A stretch of 50,038 bases of DNA from the NCBI GenBank assembly GCA_946804195.1, contig CAMPEU010000028.1, forward strand, positions 1-50,038. Reading direction: 5' to 3'. Below, piece after piece: positions 34,921 through 42,785 of this stretch. The notes under the pieces are model-generated. The model saw only the letters and a program-made list of their open reading frames with translations, searched no databases and was not told the DNA's origin. How positions within the stretch are numbered: the stretch's first letter is position 1; every line of letters starts with the position of its first letter. Origin of the DNA: an uncultured Candidatus Saccharibacteria bacterium. GTDB taxonomy: Bacteria; Patescibacteriota; Saccharimonadia; Saccharimonadales; Saccharimonadaceae. A program made the translations under genes and the position numbers.

Positions 34921-34948
34921 TATTGTGTATTATTGTGTATTATTGTAT
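34921..34948 (+). repeat. 10-bp tandem repeat TATTGTGTAT
   Basis: Two full copies and a third partial copy of TATTGTGTAT lie 41 bases before the start of the GLUG-repeat gene. This is where a promoter is expected: a TTGACT at 34894-34899 would pair with GATTAT at 34918-34923 just before it. Copy number changes could move or alter the promoter region. Confidence 0.6.
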
Positions 34949-34988
34949 TCTTAACGTAAGTACTTTTAGGAGTTTGAGGAAAATAAAA

Positions 34989-36884
34989 ATGTTAAGAAAA
35001 AATGTGAATTTCTATGTAATTATATTAAGTACCAAAAGAGTCATCACTCATAGGATACTTCCATTCGCCGCTGCGATACTTATATCACTTCCAGGATTGG
35101 GGAGTGCATCTGTTGAGGCATATGGCGGATCGGGTTCCGGAACCATAGGTGATCCTTACCTGATTACAAATTGTACCGAACTTCAATCTATACACTATGA
35201 TGATTTTGAAGGGTTGGGCGCAACTGATTACAACTACAAATTAGTAAACGACATTGATTGTTCTGCCACCACTGGGTGGAATGATGGAGACGGGTTCTTG
35301 CCTCTAGGATATGGAGGTTATGAATATGCAGGTGATTTTGATGGTAATGATAAAACGATATCTGACTTGTACATTAATAGGCCTAGTAGTAACGGCAGTG
35401 CGTTGTTTAATGCGACATACCAAGCTAATATTCATGATTTAACACTTGAGAACGCTTATATATCTGGGGATTCAAGCGTTGGGTCAATCGTGGGTGGAAA
35501 TGATGGCACAATAGATAATATAACGGTTTCAGCTGACATACATGGTAATTTTTCTGTTGGTGGAATCGTGGGGAGCAACTACGGAGATATATCGAACGTT
35601 CATATGTCTGGTGATATGGATATTAGTGACGAGAGTGAGAATATGGGTGGGATTATAGGTACAATGCATGGCGGCAACTTGTCTGATTGCAGTTATTCTG
35701 GCGACATGATTTCGCACACCTCATCAGGGGGGCTAGTTGGTACGGTTTCTGATAGCGGCCAACACACAATTGACCGCTGTTTTTCTGAAGGTTCTATAAC
35801 GACAGATTCAGAAATAGTAGGTGGAATCGTGGGTACAGAATATACTGACGACTTAGTAATATCAAATTCATACTCTACTATGGATATTAATGCCGAGAAC
35901 GGCTGGGCCGTAGGTGGAATTGTTGGGAGCGGAGGTACAAGCCTCGTAATAACAAACTCTTATTTCAACGGTACGGTTACGGGCGATAGTGACGTGGGCG
36001 GAATCATTGGCTACCGATCACCTAACCAAGTTATAACGAACTCGTACGCTACAGGCCTAGTGACCGCAAACAGTGGTTACGGAGGTATTACGGGTAATGA
36101 TGATGATAGTGAATACAATTCGGTTTTTTGGAATAAACAAACAACAGGTCAGACGTTCAGCTGTAATGAAAGTGAAATTTGTTCTGGTACGACTGGCAAA
36201 ACAACTACTCAAATGAAATCGAGCAACACTATTGTCAGCGGTGGTTGGGACACGGCAACAATATGGGGTGTTACGTCAGCGGTAAACAACGGCTATCCAT
36301 GCCTAAGATGGCAAGATGGCTGTGTCATGCAAGCATCTACAGATGGTGACAATATAACTGACACGACCGAAAATGCTGCGCCTAATTCCGGAGACGCTAA
36401 CAATGATAGTACCCCTGACAGCGAACAACCCAGTGTATCTAGTTTCGTAAGCCCGGTAACCGGAAAATATGCTACCTTGCAATCAGACTGTACTAGCAAT
36501 GGTGATACTAGTGTCGACCCTGAATCCAATAGCGTTAAAGATGCTGGCTACGATTATCCGACTGGACTCATGAACTTTACTCTTGAATGCACCGTCGGGG
36601 CAACTGCAACGATTACTCAATACTTCTATGGTGATTTCGATGCCTCAGACTTTATTGCTCGCAAATATAACCCAGACACAAACTCCTACACTACCATTCC
36701 GGGCGCTGCGCTATCGAACGTAACCATAGGTGGTGAATCAGCTTTGAAGATTGTCTACTCAGTCACGGATGGCGGAGACCTAGATCAAGACGGAATAGCC
36801 AACGGAACCATAGTAGACCCATCAGGTCCCGGCCAGTCTGTGGTTGGCACACCGAATACGGGGCTAGGCGGACAGGTTAGGTAG
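34989..36884 (+). CDS. Secreted GLUG-repeat surface protein with truncated sorting signal
   Basis: 631 residues from the ATG at 34989, preceded by GAGGAAAA (the frame is open to 34923). A signal peptide lies near 20-45 (ILPFAAAILISLPGLGSASVEA). Residues about 50-150 match the start of GLUG proteins (GDPYLITNCTELQSI, NDIDCS, FDGNDKTISDLYI). About eight GLUG-type turns follow (GGIVGSNYGDISN, GGIIGYRSPNQVITNSYATG), a likely right-handed beta-helix. Residues about 455-615 form a domain shared with the protein at 37865 (APNSGDANNDSTPDS, YPTGLMNFT, VTDGGDLDQDGI), resembling the 'choice-of-anchor U' domain. The protein ends TPNTGLGGQVR: a sorting-like pentapeptide without membrane helix or basic tail. 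The sortase gene follows 15 nt later. Confidence 0.85.
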   Translation: MLRKNVNFYVIILSTKRVITHRILPFAAAILISLPGLGSASVEAYGGSGSGTIGDPYLITNCTELQSIHYDDFEGLGATDYNYKLVNDIDCSATTGWNDGDGFLPLGYGGYEYAGDFDGNDKTISDLYINRPSSNGSALFNATYQANIHDLTLENAYISGDSSVGSIVGGNDGTIDNITVSADIHGNFSVGGIVGSNYGDISNVHMSGDMDISDESENMGGIIGTMHGGNLSDCSYSGDMISHTSSGGLVGTVSDSGQHTIDRCFSEGSITTDSEIVGGIVGTEYTDDLVISNSYSTMDINAENGWAVGGIVGSGGTSLVITNSYFNGTVTGDSDVGGIIGYRSPNQVITNSYATGLVTANSGYGGITGNDDDSEYNSVFWNKQTTGQTFSCNESEICSGTTGKTTTQMKSSNTIVSGGWDTATIWGVTSAVNNGYPCLRWQDGCVMQASTDGDNITDTTENAAPNSGDANNDSTPDSEQPSVSSFVSPVTGKYATLQSDCTSNGDTSVDPESNSVKDAGYDYPTGLMNFTLECTVGATATITQYFYGDFDASDFIARKYNPDTNSYTTIPGAALSNVTIGGESALKIVYSVTDGGDLDQDGIANGTIVDPSGPGQSVVGTPNTGLGGQVR

Positions 36885-36899
36885 TAGGCTAGGCTTCCT

Positions 36900-37568
36900 G
36901 TGCCAAGAATTATGAAACATATCGCGCATCTAAGCAGCGGAAGAAAACTTATATTCGTATTGCTGTTGCTATTTTTCATTGTCATTGCTGTTGTCACGGT
37001 GCTTGCTGTTATTGAGCCGACTACAAAAAAACCTAATGCAGCCCTGCCGCCCACGATAACCTATTCTATCGATCAACCCGACGAGTCGAAACCCGACAAG
37101 GATACCTATGAATGGATAGGACGGGCAGATGAGCCCAAGTACATTACATTACCTTCAATCAATGGCGGTGGTTTTGTCCAAAGGGTGGGAGTAGATCAAA
37201 ATAATGAGATCGCCGTTCCCAATAATATTCATACATCTGGATGGTTTATCGAAACCGTCAAGCCGGGCGACGATGGGCTGAGTATAATAGACGGACACGT
37301 AGATGGCCGAGTAAACGGCGGCATCTTCAGAGATTTGATAAAACTAAAAATTGGTGATGAATTTAACATTGAACTAGGCGTCGGTACTATCAACAACTAC
37401 AAAGTTACAAAAATTATTCAAGTTTCAGCAAAAAATGCTACAAGCGTACTATTCTCTCAAGACCCTAAAATCAAAAGCCAACTGAATTTAATAACTTGCG
37501 GCGGCAAGTATAATTCGCAAACCAAGCAATATGACGATCGTATAATAGTTTATTCCGAACTACTATAA
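36900..37568 (+). CDS. Sortase (class E/F-like)
   Basis: 222 residues from a GTG at 36900; the ATG at 36912 is equally possible. An N-terminal membrane helix (16-38) and a spacer precede the sortase beta-barrel. The catalytic residues are visible: His133 (IIDGHVDGRVNGGIF), Cys200 (LNLITCGG) and Arg214 (YDDRIIVYSE). The compact size, the DGH...GGIF motif and lack of a C-terminal extension suit class E or F housekeeping enzymes, but the class is not certain. It cleaves sorting signals between Thr and Gly and joins the protein to the wall. Likely substrates are the neighbours ending in APDTG (37865, 39891), and perhaps the TPNTG protein before it. Confidence 0.9.
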   Translation: MPRIMKHIAHLSSGRKLIFVLLLLFFIVIAVVTVLAVIEPTTKKPNAALPPTITYSIDQPDESKPDKDTYEWIGRADEPKYITLPSINGGGFVQRVGVDQNNEIAVPNNIHTSGWFIETVKPGDDGLSIIDGHVDGRVNGGIFRDLIKLKIGDEFNIELGVGTINNYKVTKIIQVSAKNATSVLFSQDPKIKSQLNLITCGGKYNSQTKQYDDRIIVYSELL

Positions 37569-37740
37569 TTATAATACTGCAGTCAGTCTTATTATAGTGT
37601 GTGATTGCTACGGGGTATTAAAACAATCCGTCCGAACGTTACTGTATCTTATGCTGCTGAAACTGCTTGTCTAGCAATTCTCTCCATCGTATCAGTTCAT
37701 CGACATATGTATATAAATTAGTTCCTTGGTGTACCTCCAT
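37569..37740. other. Intergenic stretch with no gene found
   Basis: 172 bases after the sortase gene. No ORF, tRNA or clear hairpin is seen. The last bases (ending CCTCCAT) resemble the tRNA-Lys 3' end CCCTCCAT that precedes the other terminators, so a more decayed tRNA relic is possible. Confidence 0.4.
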
Positions 37741-37786
37741 ATAAAAAACATCGACACAAGGATCGCTACCTGTCGGTGTTTTTTAT
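37741..37786 (+). terminator. Terminator, copy 1 of duplicated cassette
   Basis: ATAAAAAACATCGACA (37741-37756) pairs with TGTCGGTGTTTTTTAT (37771-37786), with one G-T pair and a 14-nt loop. The same hairpin arms recur base for base at 39781-39824. Confidence 0.75.
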
Positions 37787-37815
37787 TGCGTTTGTATACA
37801 TCTATCCTGTATACT
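37786..37815 (+). promoter_or_regulatory. Promoter of the first propeller gene
   Basis: TTGCGT (37786-37791), 18-nt spacer, TATACT (37810-37815). The leader contains TTAACCATAAGCGTGAAC, nearly identical to that of the second propeller gene. Confidence 0.6.
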
Positions 37816-37864
37816 TTAACCATAAGCGTGAACGGAAAAGAAAAAAGAAAAAACGAAAACAAAT

Positions 37865-39601
37865 ATGAACCATGCTCTAAAACTCATTAAATGGAATATA
37901 AAGATAGTCTACTTATTAATAGTAGTCCTGTTCACTAGCCTAACTATTACACATAGCGCCATGGCTCTGGCCAGCTGGAATACTGTTGGTAGTGCTGGTT
38001 TTTCGGCTGATGATGCAACCTACACCTCCCTGGCATTCAATGGTAGTACACCGTATGTTGCATATGCGGATACTAACGACGGAGATAAAGTCACTGTCAA
38101 GAAGTTTGACGGGAGCAACTGGGTAGCTGTTGGTAGCGCTGGTTTTTCGGCTGGCGATGCATTCGACATCTCTCTAGCATTCGATAGCGGTACACCCTAT
38201 GTCGCCTACGCGGACGGTGGAAACGATTATAAAGCCACCGTTATGAAATTTAATGGCAGTAGCTGGGTAGCTGTTGGTAGTGCTGGCTTTTCGGCTGATT
38301 ATTCAGAAGGTGCCTCTCTAGCATTCGATAGCGGTACGCCATATGTCGCCTACGTAGATGGTGGAAACGATTATAAAGCCACCGTTATGAAATTTAATGG
38401 CAGTAGCTGGGTAGCTGTTGGTAGTGCTGGCTTTTCTGCCGGTGATACAGCCTACACTTCGTTAGCATTTGATAGCGGCACGCCATATGTAGCCTACTCA
38501 GACAATGGAGCCACCGTCATGAAATTTAATGGCAGTAGCTGGGTTGCTGTTGGTAGTGCTGGCTTTTCGGCCGGTGATACAGTCTACACTTCGTTAGCAT
38601 TCGATAGCGGCACGCCATATGTAGCCTACTCAGACGGTGGAAACGGAGACAAGGCCACCGTCATGAAATTTAATGGTAGTAGCTGGGTGAATGTTGGTAG
38701 TGCTGGCTTTTCGGCCGGTGATACAGCAAACACTACCACTCTAGCTTTCAATGGCGGTACGCCATATGTTGCCTACGTAGACGGTGGAAACGGAGACAAG
38801 GCCACCGTCATGAAATTTAATGGCAGTAGCTGGGTAGCTGTTGGTAGTGCTGGCTTTTCGGCCAGTTATGCATACAACACCTCGTTAGCATTTAATAGCG
38901 GTACGCCATACATCGCCTACTCAGACGGCGACAACGGATTTAAAGCCACCGTCATGAGCTTTTACGATGACAATGGCCTAGCTGCGTCTGTCGAAACTAA
39001 CGCTCCAAACAGCGGTGACGCAAACAATGATGGCACGCCAGACAGCACGCAGAACAGCGTTGCAAGTTTTGTGAATAACCAAACAAATAAATACGTATCA
39101 CTAGAAACACCGAGCGCTTGTACGCTATCTGAATTATCAACGACAGCAGGTTCAAGCCAGGCGAAAGTTGATAGCGGATACACATATCCAGCAGGACTTA
39201 TGAACTACACCGCTAGTTGCGGTACGGAAGGCTATACCGCCACTGTAAAATTTTACGTTTACGGCATCACCGATGGAAAATTAATACTCAGAAAATACAA
39301 TCCCACTACAAAGACTTACGCCACTATTACAGATGCCACTATCACTCAGACTACAATTGGCGGACAGCAAGTAACTGCCGTATCGTATCAAGTGACGGAT
39401 GGCGGCCCACTCGATACTGACGGTATTGTAAACGGCATTATTGTCGATCCAGTCGGCTTGGCATTGGCCACCGAGGCTCCTGACACCGGTTACGGTGCGG
39501 CACCGCGCGCCAGTAATTACACGCTTATCGTAATACTAGGATTCGTAGCGGTACTATTAATTGTCAGCGGCACACTCTTGGCATATCGTCATAAAAACTA
39601 A
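37865..39601 (+). CDS. Sortase-anchored surface protein with seven-repeat propeller
   Basis: 578 residues. Signal peptide 1-36 (ending AMALA). Seven repeats at 38-370 begin W(V/N)xVGSAGFSA and end KATVMKFNGSS; lengths are 48, 48, 48, 44, 48, 49 and ~48. Seven beta-rich repeats of this size predict a seven-bladed propeller. Repeat 4 lacks four residues in a loop. Residues about 371-535 form the anchor-U-like domain also found at 34989. The C-terminus is a complete sorting signal: APDTG (538-542), membrane helix (551-575) and RHKN tail. It is exported, cut by the nearby sortase and fixed to the wall; the ligand is unknown, adhesion to a host is plausible. Repeats are nearly identical at DNA level. 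Confidence 0.87.
   Translation: MNHALKLIKWNIKIVYLLIVVLFTSLTITHSAMALASWNTVGSAGFSADDATYTSLAFNGSTPYVAYADTNDGDKVTVKKFDGSNWVAVGSAGFSAGDAFDISLAFDSGTPYVAYADGGNDYKATVMKFNGSSWVAVGSAGFSADYSEGASLAFDSGTPYVAYVDGGNDYKATVMKFNGSSWVAVGSAGFSAGDTAYTSLAFDSGTPYVAYSDNGATVMKFNGSSWVAVGSAGFSAGDTVYTSLAFDSGTPYVAYSDGGNGDKATVMKFNGSSWVNVGSAGFSAGDTANTTTLAFNGGTPYVAYVDGGNGDKATVMKFNGSSWVAVGSAGFSASYAYNTSLAFNSGTPYIAYSDGDNGFKATVMSFYDDNGLAASVETNAPNSGDANNDGTPDSTQNSVASFVNNQTNKYVSLETPSACTLSELSTTAGSSQAKVDSGYTYPAGLMNYTASCGTEGYTATVKFYVYGITDGKLILRKYNPTTKTYATITDATITQTTIGGQQVTAVSYQVTDGGPLDTDGIVNGIIVDPVGLALATEAPDTGYGAAPRASNYTLIVILGFVAVLLIVSGTLLAYRHKN
37976..38974 (+). repeat. Seven tandem ~144-bp repeats in the first propeller gene
   Basis: Units begin at the Trp codon of each blade. 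Copies 2-5 are near-identical in long stretches (for example GTTGGTAGTGCTGGCTTTTC recurs), pointing to recent duplication or gene conversion. Copy 4 carries a 12-bp in-frame deletion. Confidence 0.85.
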
Positions 39602-39732
39602 GAGCAACTAGGGTCAAAAACACGACTAGTCGGCTCTTAAACTCGTTTTTACCTCTGAAACTGGGTAAACTTTCAGTGGTGCGTATATGCCTTGTTGCCG
39701 CCACGCGTAACGATAATCTCGCCACCATGAAT
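39602..39732. other. Intergenic stretch with no gene found
   Basis: 131 bases between the first propeller gene and the tRNA relic. An 8-bp palindrome GACTAGTC is present near 39625. No ORF or RNA gene is recognised. Confidence 0.4.
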
Positions 39733-39779
39733 GCCCTTTTTGACAAGGTACTGTGAATTCGAGCCTCACTAACCCTCCA
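39733..39779 (+). pseudogene. 3' half of a decayed tRNA-Lys
   Basis: From a CCCTTTTT-GACAAGG anticodon-arm remnant to GTGAATTCGAGCCTCAC (T arm) and AACCCTCCA (acceptor end with CCA), the segment aligns with the 3' half of tRNA-Lys at 34785-34832. The 3' end CCCTCCAT is identical. No 5' half is present and the acceptor stem cannot form. It sits directly before the second terminator copy, just as the true tRNA sits before its terminator. Confidence 0.65.
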
Positions 39780-39780
39780 T

Positions 39781-39824
39781 ATAAAAAACATCGACAAGAA
39801 TCGCTACCTGTCGGTGTTTTTTAT
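39781..39824 (+). terminator. Terminator, copy 2 of duplicated cassette
   Basis: ATAAAAAACATCGACA (39781-39796) and TGTCGGTGTTTTTTAT (39809-39824), loop of 12 nt. The arms are identical to copy 1. Confidence 0.75.
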
Positions 39825-39853
39825 TACACTTACATGCATCTATCATGTATAAT
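39824..39853 (+). promoter_or_regulatory. Promoter of the second propeller gene
   Basis: TTACAC (39824-39829), 18-nt spacer, TATAAT (39848-39853). The leader has GAGGGAAG before the ATG at 39891. Confidence 0.65.
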
Positions 39854-39890
39854 TTAACCATAAGTGTGAACAGTGAGGGAAGAATAGATC

Positions 39891-41162
39891 ATGAAATTTA
39901 AATTATCCTCGCTGAAGACAAAGGCAACTTACTTACTCGCAGTAACTTTATTAGCGAGTCTCACTATTGCTCCTGGCGCTATGGCGGCTACAAACTGGCA
40001 AAGCGTCGGTAGTGAGACCGGTTTATCCTCGGGCGGTACCGAATACGTCTCACTAGTATCAAACAGCGGTAATCTATACGTAGCATACCAAGATAATAAC
40101 AATAGCGATAAAGCTACTGTCATGAAATTTGACGGTAGTGACTGGGTGGCAGTTGGTAGCGCTGGCTTTTCTGCCGGTGCCGCATATAACATCTCGCTCC
40201 CATTCAGCGGCAGCACACCATATGTAGTGTATGAAGATGGTGCCAATAGCGATAAAGCTACTGTCATGAAATTTGACGGTAGTGACTGGGTGGCAGTTGG
40301 TAGCGCTGGCTTTTCTGCCGGTAGCGTCGTCAACACGCGTATCGCATTAGATGGTAGCACTCCTTACGTAGCATACGAAGACGGCCCAACTGGCAACAAA
40401 GCTACTGTCATGAAATTTGACGGTAGTGACTGGGTGGTAGTTGGTAGCGCTGGTTTTTCTACCGGAGGCGTCTACACAATCTCTCTAGCAATAAACAGTA
40501 GTACTCCGTACCTAGCATACGAAGACGGCCCAACTGGCAACAAAGCTACTGTCATGAAATTTGACGGTAGTGACTGGGTGGTAGTTGGTAGCGCTGGCTT
40601 TTCTGCCGGTGCCGTCGGCGATATCTCGATCGTATTCGATAGTAATATTCCGTACGTATCGTACCGCGACTACAGCAATAGCTATAAAGCTACCGTCATG
40701 AAATTCAATGGTAGTGGCTGGGTAGGGGTTGGTAGCGCTGGCTTTTCTGCCGGTGACGCCCTCTACACCTCTCTGGCAATAAATGGTGGCACGCCGTATG
40801 TGGCATATTCAGATGGTAGCAATAGCAGCAAAGCCACCGTCATGAAATTTGACGGTAGTGACTGGGTGGCAGTTGGTAGCGCTGGCTTTTCTGCCGGTAG
40901 CGCCCTCTACACCTCGCTGGCATTCGTTGGAAGCACACCGTACATAGCATATTCAGATGGAAGCAATAGCGATAAGACTATCGTCATGAAATTTAATAAT
41001 CCCGACACTTCGACTAATAGCACAACTACAAACCTTAATGCCCCGGACACCGGCTATAGCTCACCAAACAATGTTGTTAGTCCTATCATTGCAGGCTTAG
41101 GCGTAGTTTCTATTCTAGCTGTAGTCAGCGGCGTATTATTACTCTACCGCCAAAAAAGCTAG
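39891..41162 (+). CDS. Sortase-anchored surface protein with seven-repeat propeller (paralogue)
   Basis: 423 residues. Signal peptide 1-32 (ending GAMA). Seven repeats at 36-372 (49, then six of 48 residues) begin WVxVGSAGFSA and end KATVMKFDGSD; the first is the most diverged (WQSVGSETGLSSGG). The anchor-U domain of its neighbour is missing. A short Thr/Asn linker leads straight to APDTG (384-388), a helix (396-418) and a YRQKS tail. The predicted architecture is a seven-bladed propeller displayed close to the wall. The gene has its own promoter, with a leader copied from the first propeller gene. Confidence 0.87.
   Translation: MKFKLSSLKTKATYLLAVTLLASLTIAPGAMAATNWQSVGSETGLSSGGTEYVSLVSNSGNLYVAYQDNNNSDKATVMKFDGSDWVAVGSAGFSAGAAYNISLPFSGSTPYVVYEDGANSDKATVMKFDGSDWVAVGSAGFSAGSVVNTRIALDGSTPYVAYEDGPTGNKATVMKFDGSDWVVVGSAGFSTGGVYTISLAINSSTPYLAYEDGPTGNKATVMKFDGSDWVVVGSAGFSAGAVGDISIVFDSNIPYVSYRDYSNSYKATVMKFNGSGWVGVGSAGFSAGDALYTSLAINGGTPYVAYSDGSNSSKATVMKFDGSDWVAVGSAGFSAGSALYTSLAFVGSTPYIAYSDGSNSDKTIVMKFNNPDTSTNSTTTNLNAPDTGYSSPNNVVSPIIAGLGVVSILAVVSGVLLLYRQKS
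39996..41006 (+). repeat. Seven tandem ~144-bp repeats in the second propeller gene
   Basis: Same unit as in the first gene. Long identical blocks (for example AAAGCTACTGTCATGAAATT) occur in units 1-4, indicating recent amplification or conversion. Confidence 0.85.
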
Positions 41163-41243
41163 AAACTACTAAACCCGAGAATACCTTCCAGCCCCTAACC
41201 ACTCCCTCACTCTAACTCGCGTGCGTCACCATAAATAATGCAA

Positions 41244-41272
41244 TTGCTTATTACGCAGTGCTTATGTATAGT
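41244..41272 (+). promoter_or_regulatory. Promoter of the alpha/beta hydrolase gene
   Basis: TTGCTT (41244-41249), 17-nt spacer, TATAGT (41267-41272), 10 nt before the ATG at 41283. Confidence 0.6.
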
Positions 41273-41282
41273 ACTTCTTAAC

Positions 41283-42356
41283 ATGAAAAAAAATAAAAAT
41301 ACGCTAAAACGTTCAGTGTACAGATCAAAAAAACGAAGCCTCTCATTCTGGAGACATCTCCGTAGACTACCTTCATTCGCTCAGGTCGGATTAGGAATTT
41401 TCGTCGTCCTTGTCGGAATGGCGGTTCTCAATTTCAACCTAACAGAAGATCCGAACGCCACGGCTCAAACACCGGTGGCAATTAAAAAATTTACGACTAG
41501 CTACGCCGGATACAATACAGGAACAAGCTGGATATCATCGTTATCAATGGACAAACGATGCTCCAAGACACTCACCGTTTATGGCGCACGTCCTGTTGCA
41601 TCTGGTAATTATCCAGTGTTGGTGTACCTCCACGGAACTACCGCCGATGCAAACAGCAACAAAGAAGGTCAGCGCTTTATCGAGCTAGCGGCCGCACAAG
41701 GATTCGTCGCATTCGCACCAACCTACAAAAGTGGTGGATCGTTGAACGAAAAAGGGCTGCAGCGTCACGCGCATTGTCTATTCAATCAATCACACCCTAA
41801 GGATATGATGACTGCGGTCTGCGCCACATCGGGCACCGATTGTTCCAAGGGCGTCCTGCTCGCTGGGTTTAGCCAGGGCGGGTCTATCGCAACTATCGCA
41901 AAAAATTATAATTCAAAAATTAAAGCCGTCTGGGCTATAGGTGTTAGCGCATATATTTATCCCTCCAAGAAGATACCATCAGATGCATTTGCGCCACCAT
42001 ATGGTACAAGAACACTCGCAAACGACAACTTGGTCATCAACATGGGGCAATCATCCAATACAGCAAAGCGTAGTTTAATACCTGAAGATCTACCTTCCCT
42101 TAAAAAATTTACGGGAGTAGATTGCGGCAGTAACTACAACTGCCTTCAGGCTGATGGCTCGGGCTACTACATCGTTCAAAATTCCGAGATCAAGGATAAA
42201 GTTGCCGACCATTGCTACTGGCTCATGGTCAACAAGTGGTCTACGGGACTGAGCTGTACGACTGCGCCAAAAGAATTAGATCCTGGCTTTCAACCGCCAT
42301 CCACCTCGACATGGTCTATGATACGAAACCTCAACTGGTTACGATCACACATCTAA
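41283..42356 (+). CDS. Membrane-anchored alpha/beta hydrolase (esterase/PHB depolymerase-like)
   Basis: 357 residues from the ATG at 41283 (the open frame starts at 41238, inside the promoter). A very basic N-terminus (1-30) and one membrane helix (32-52) place the enzyme outside the cell. The fold shows VLVYLHGTTAD (oxyanion loop), GFVAFAPTYKSGG and the nucleophile elbow LAGFSQGGS with Ser197. DHCYWLM may supply the His. About eight cysteines, several in pairs (GVDCGSNYNC), fit an exported protein. Substrate unknown: ester or peptide bonds of extracellular polymers are possible. Confidence 0.82.
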   Translation: MKKNKNTLKRSVYRSKKRSLSFWRHLRRLPSFAQVGLGIFVVLVGMAVLNFNLTEDPNATAQTPVAIKKFTTSYAGYNTGTSWISSLSMDKRCSKTLTVYGARPVASGNYPVLVYLHGTTADANSNKEGQRFIELAAAQGFVAFAPTYKSGGSLNEKGLQRHAHCLFNQSHPKDMMTAVCATSGTDCSKGVLLAGFSQGGSIATIAKNYNSKIKAVWAIGVSAYIYPSKKIPSDAFAPPYGTRTLANDNLVINMGQSSNTAKRSLIPEDLPSLKKFTGVDCGSNYNCLQADGSGYYIVQNSEIKDKVADHCYWLMVNKWSTGLSCTTAPKELDPGFQPPSTSTWSMIRNLNWLRSHI

Positions 42357-42485
42357 ACTTTAGAATCGACACACCATCCTCTTCGTCCACGGCACTTGCG
42401 AGCAAAGTTAAAGCTGATTATCAGTCTGCTTTCAGATTACTTGTATACAGTCATATACATAGTAACGCAAAGGAGGGTCAAAATA

Positions 42486-42782
42486 ATGTCAAGAATATTT
42501 GAATCACAGCCACACATTCAGGAGATAACCGAACAATACAGGCTCAGGTCGCCAAAAGGAATCAGTTCTATCAATGACATGATATCAAATCTTGCGATGC
42601 AAGTTGAATACGCAGAAATGATTGAACGCATGAGCTACGACAGCCCAAGGGGAAGTTACATTCGTATGGATGCTGAAAGCTACACGAAAAGGCTTGGTCG
42701 GATGCGCGAGCAACTCACATATGCTTCCGGCCTTCTCAATAAATACAAGAGTGGAACAATAGAGCCAGGATTTGCCGCGTAA
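42486..42782 (+). CDS. Small soluble protein of unknown function
   Basis: 98 residues from the ATG at 42486, which follows a perfect GGAGG at 9 nt; the frame is open to 42396 but has no ribosome site there. The protein is helical and charged, with no membrane helix or cysteine; MISNLAMQVEYAEMIERM and YTKRLGRMREQLTYASGLLNKY look like two long helices. I do not recognise it. The strong ribosome site, rare in this window, suggests high expression. Confidence 0.7.
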   Translation: MSRIFESQPHIQEITEQYRLRSPKGISSINDMISNLAMQVEYAEMIERMSYDSPRGSYIRMDAESYTKRLGRMREQLTYASGLLNKYKSGTIEPGFAA

Positions 42783-42785
42783 TAG

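Noticed and set aside
37569-37740. Non-coding RNA or riboswitch after the sortase gene
   Set aside because: I could not build a convincing conserved fold, and the stretch is followed by a terminator that looks like part of the duplicated cassette.
39564-39797. Minus-strand ORF between the two propeller genes
   Set aside because: It overlaps the tRNA relic and the end of a real gene, has odd composition and no start signal.
37976-41006. CRISPR array or satellite DNA
   Set aside because: The regular ~144-bp repeats stay in frame and encode protein blades; no short direct repeats with unique spacers are present.
34833-41162. Phage or transposon remnant with integrase
   Set aside because: No integrase, transposase, terminal inverted repeats or phage genes are visible; only the tRNA-like repeats suggest insertion.
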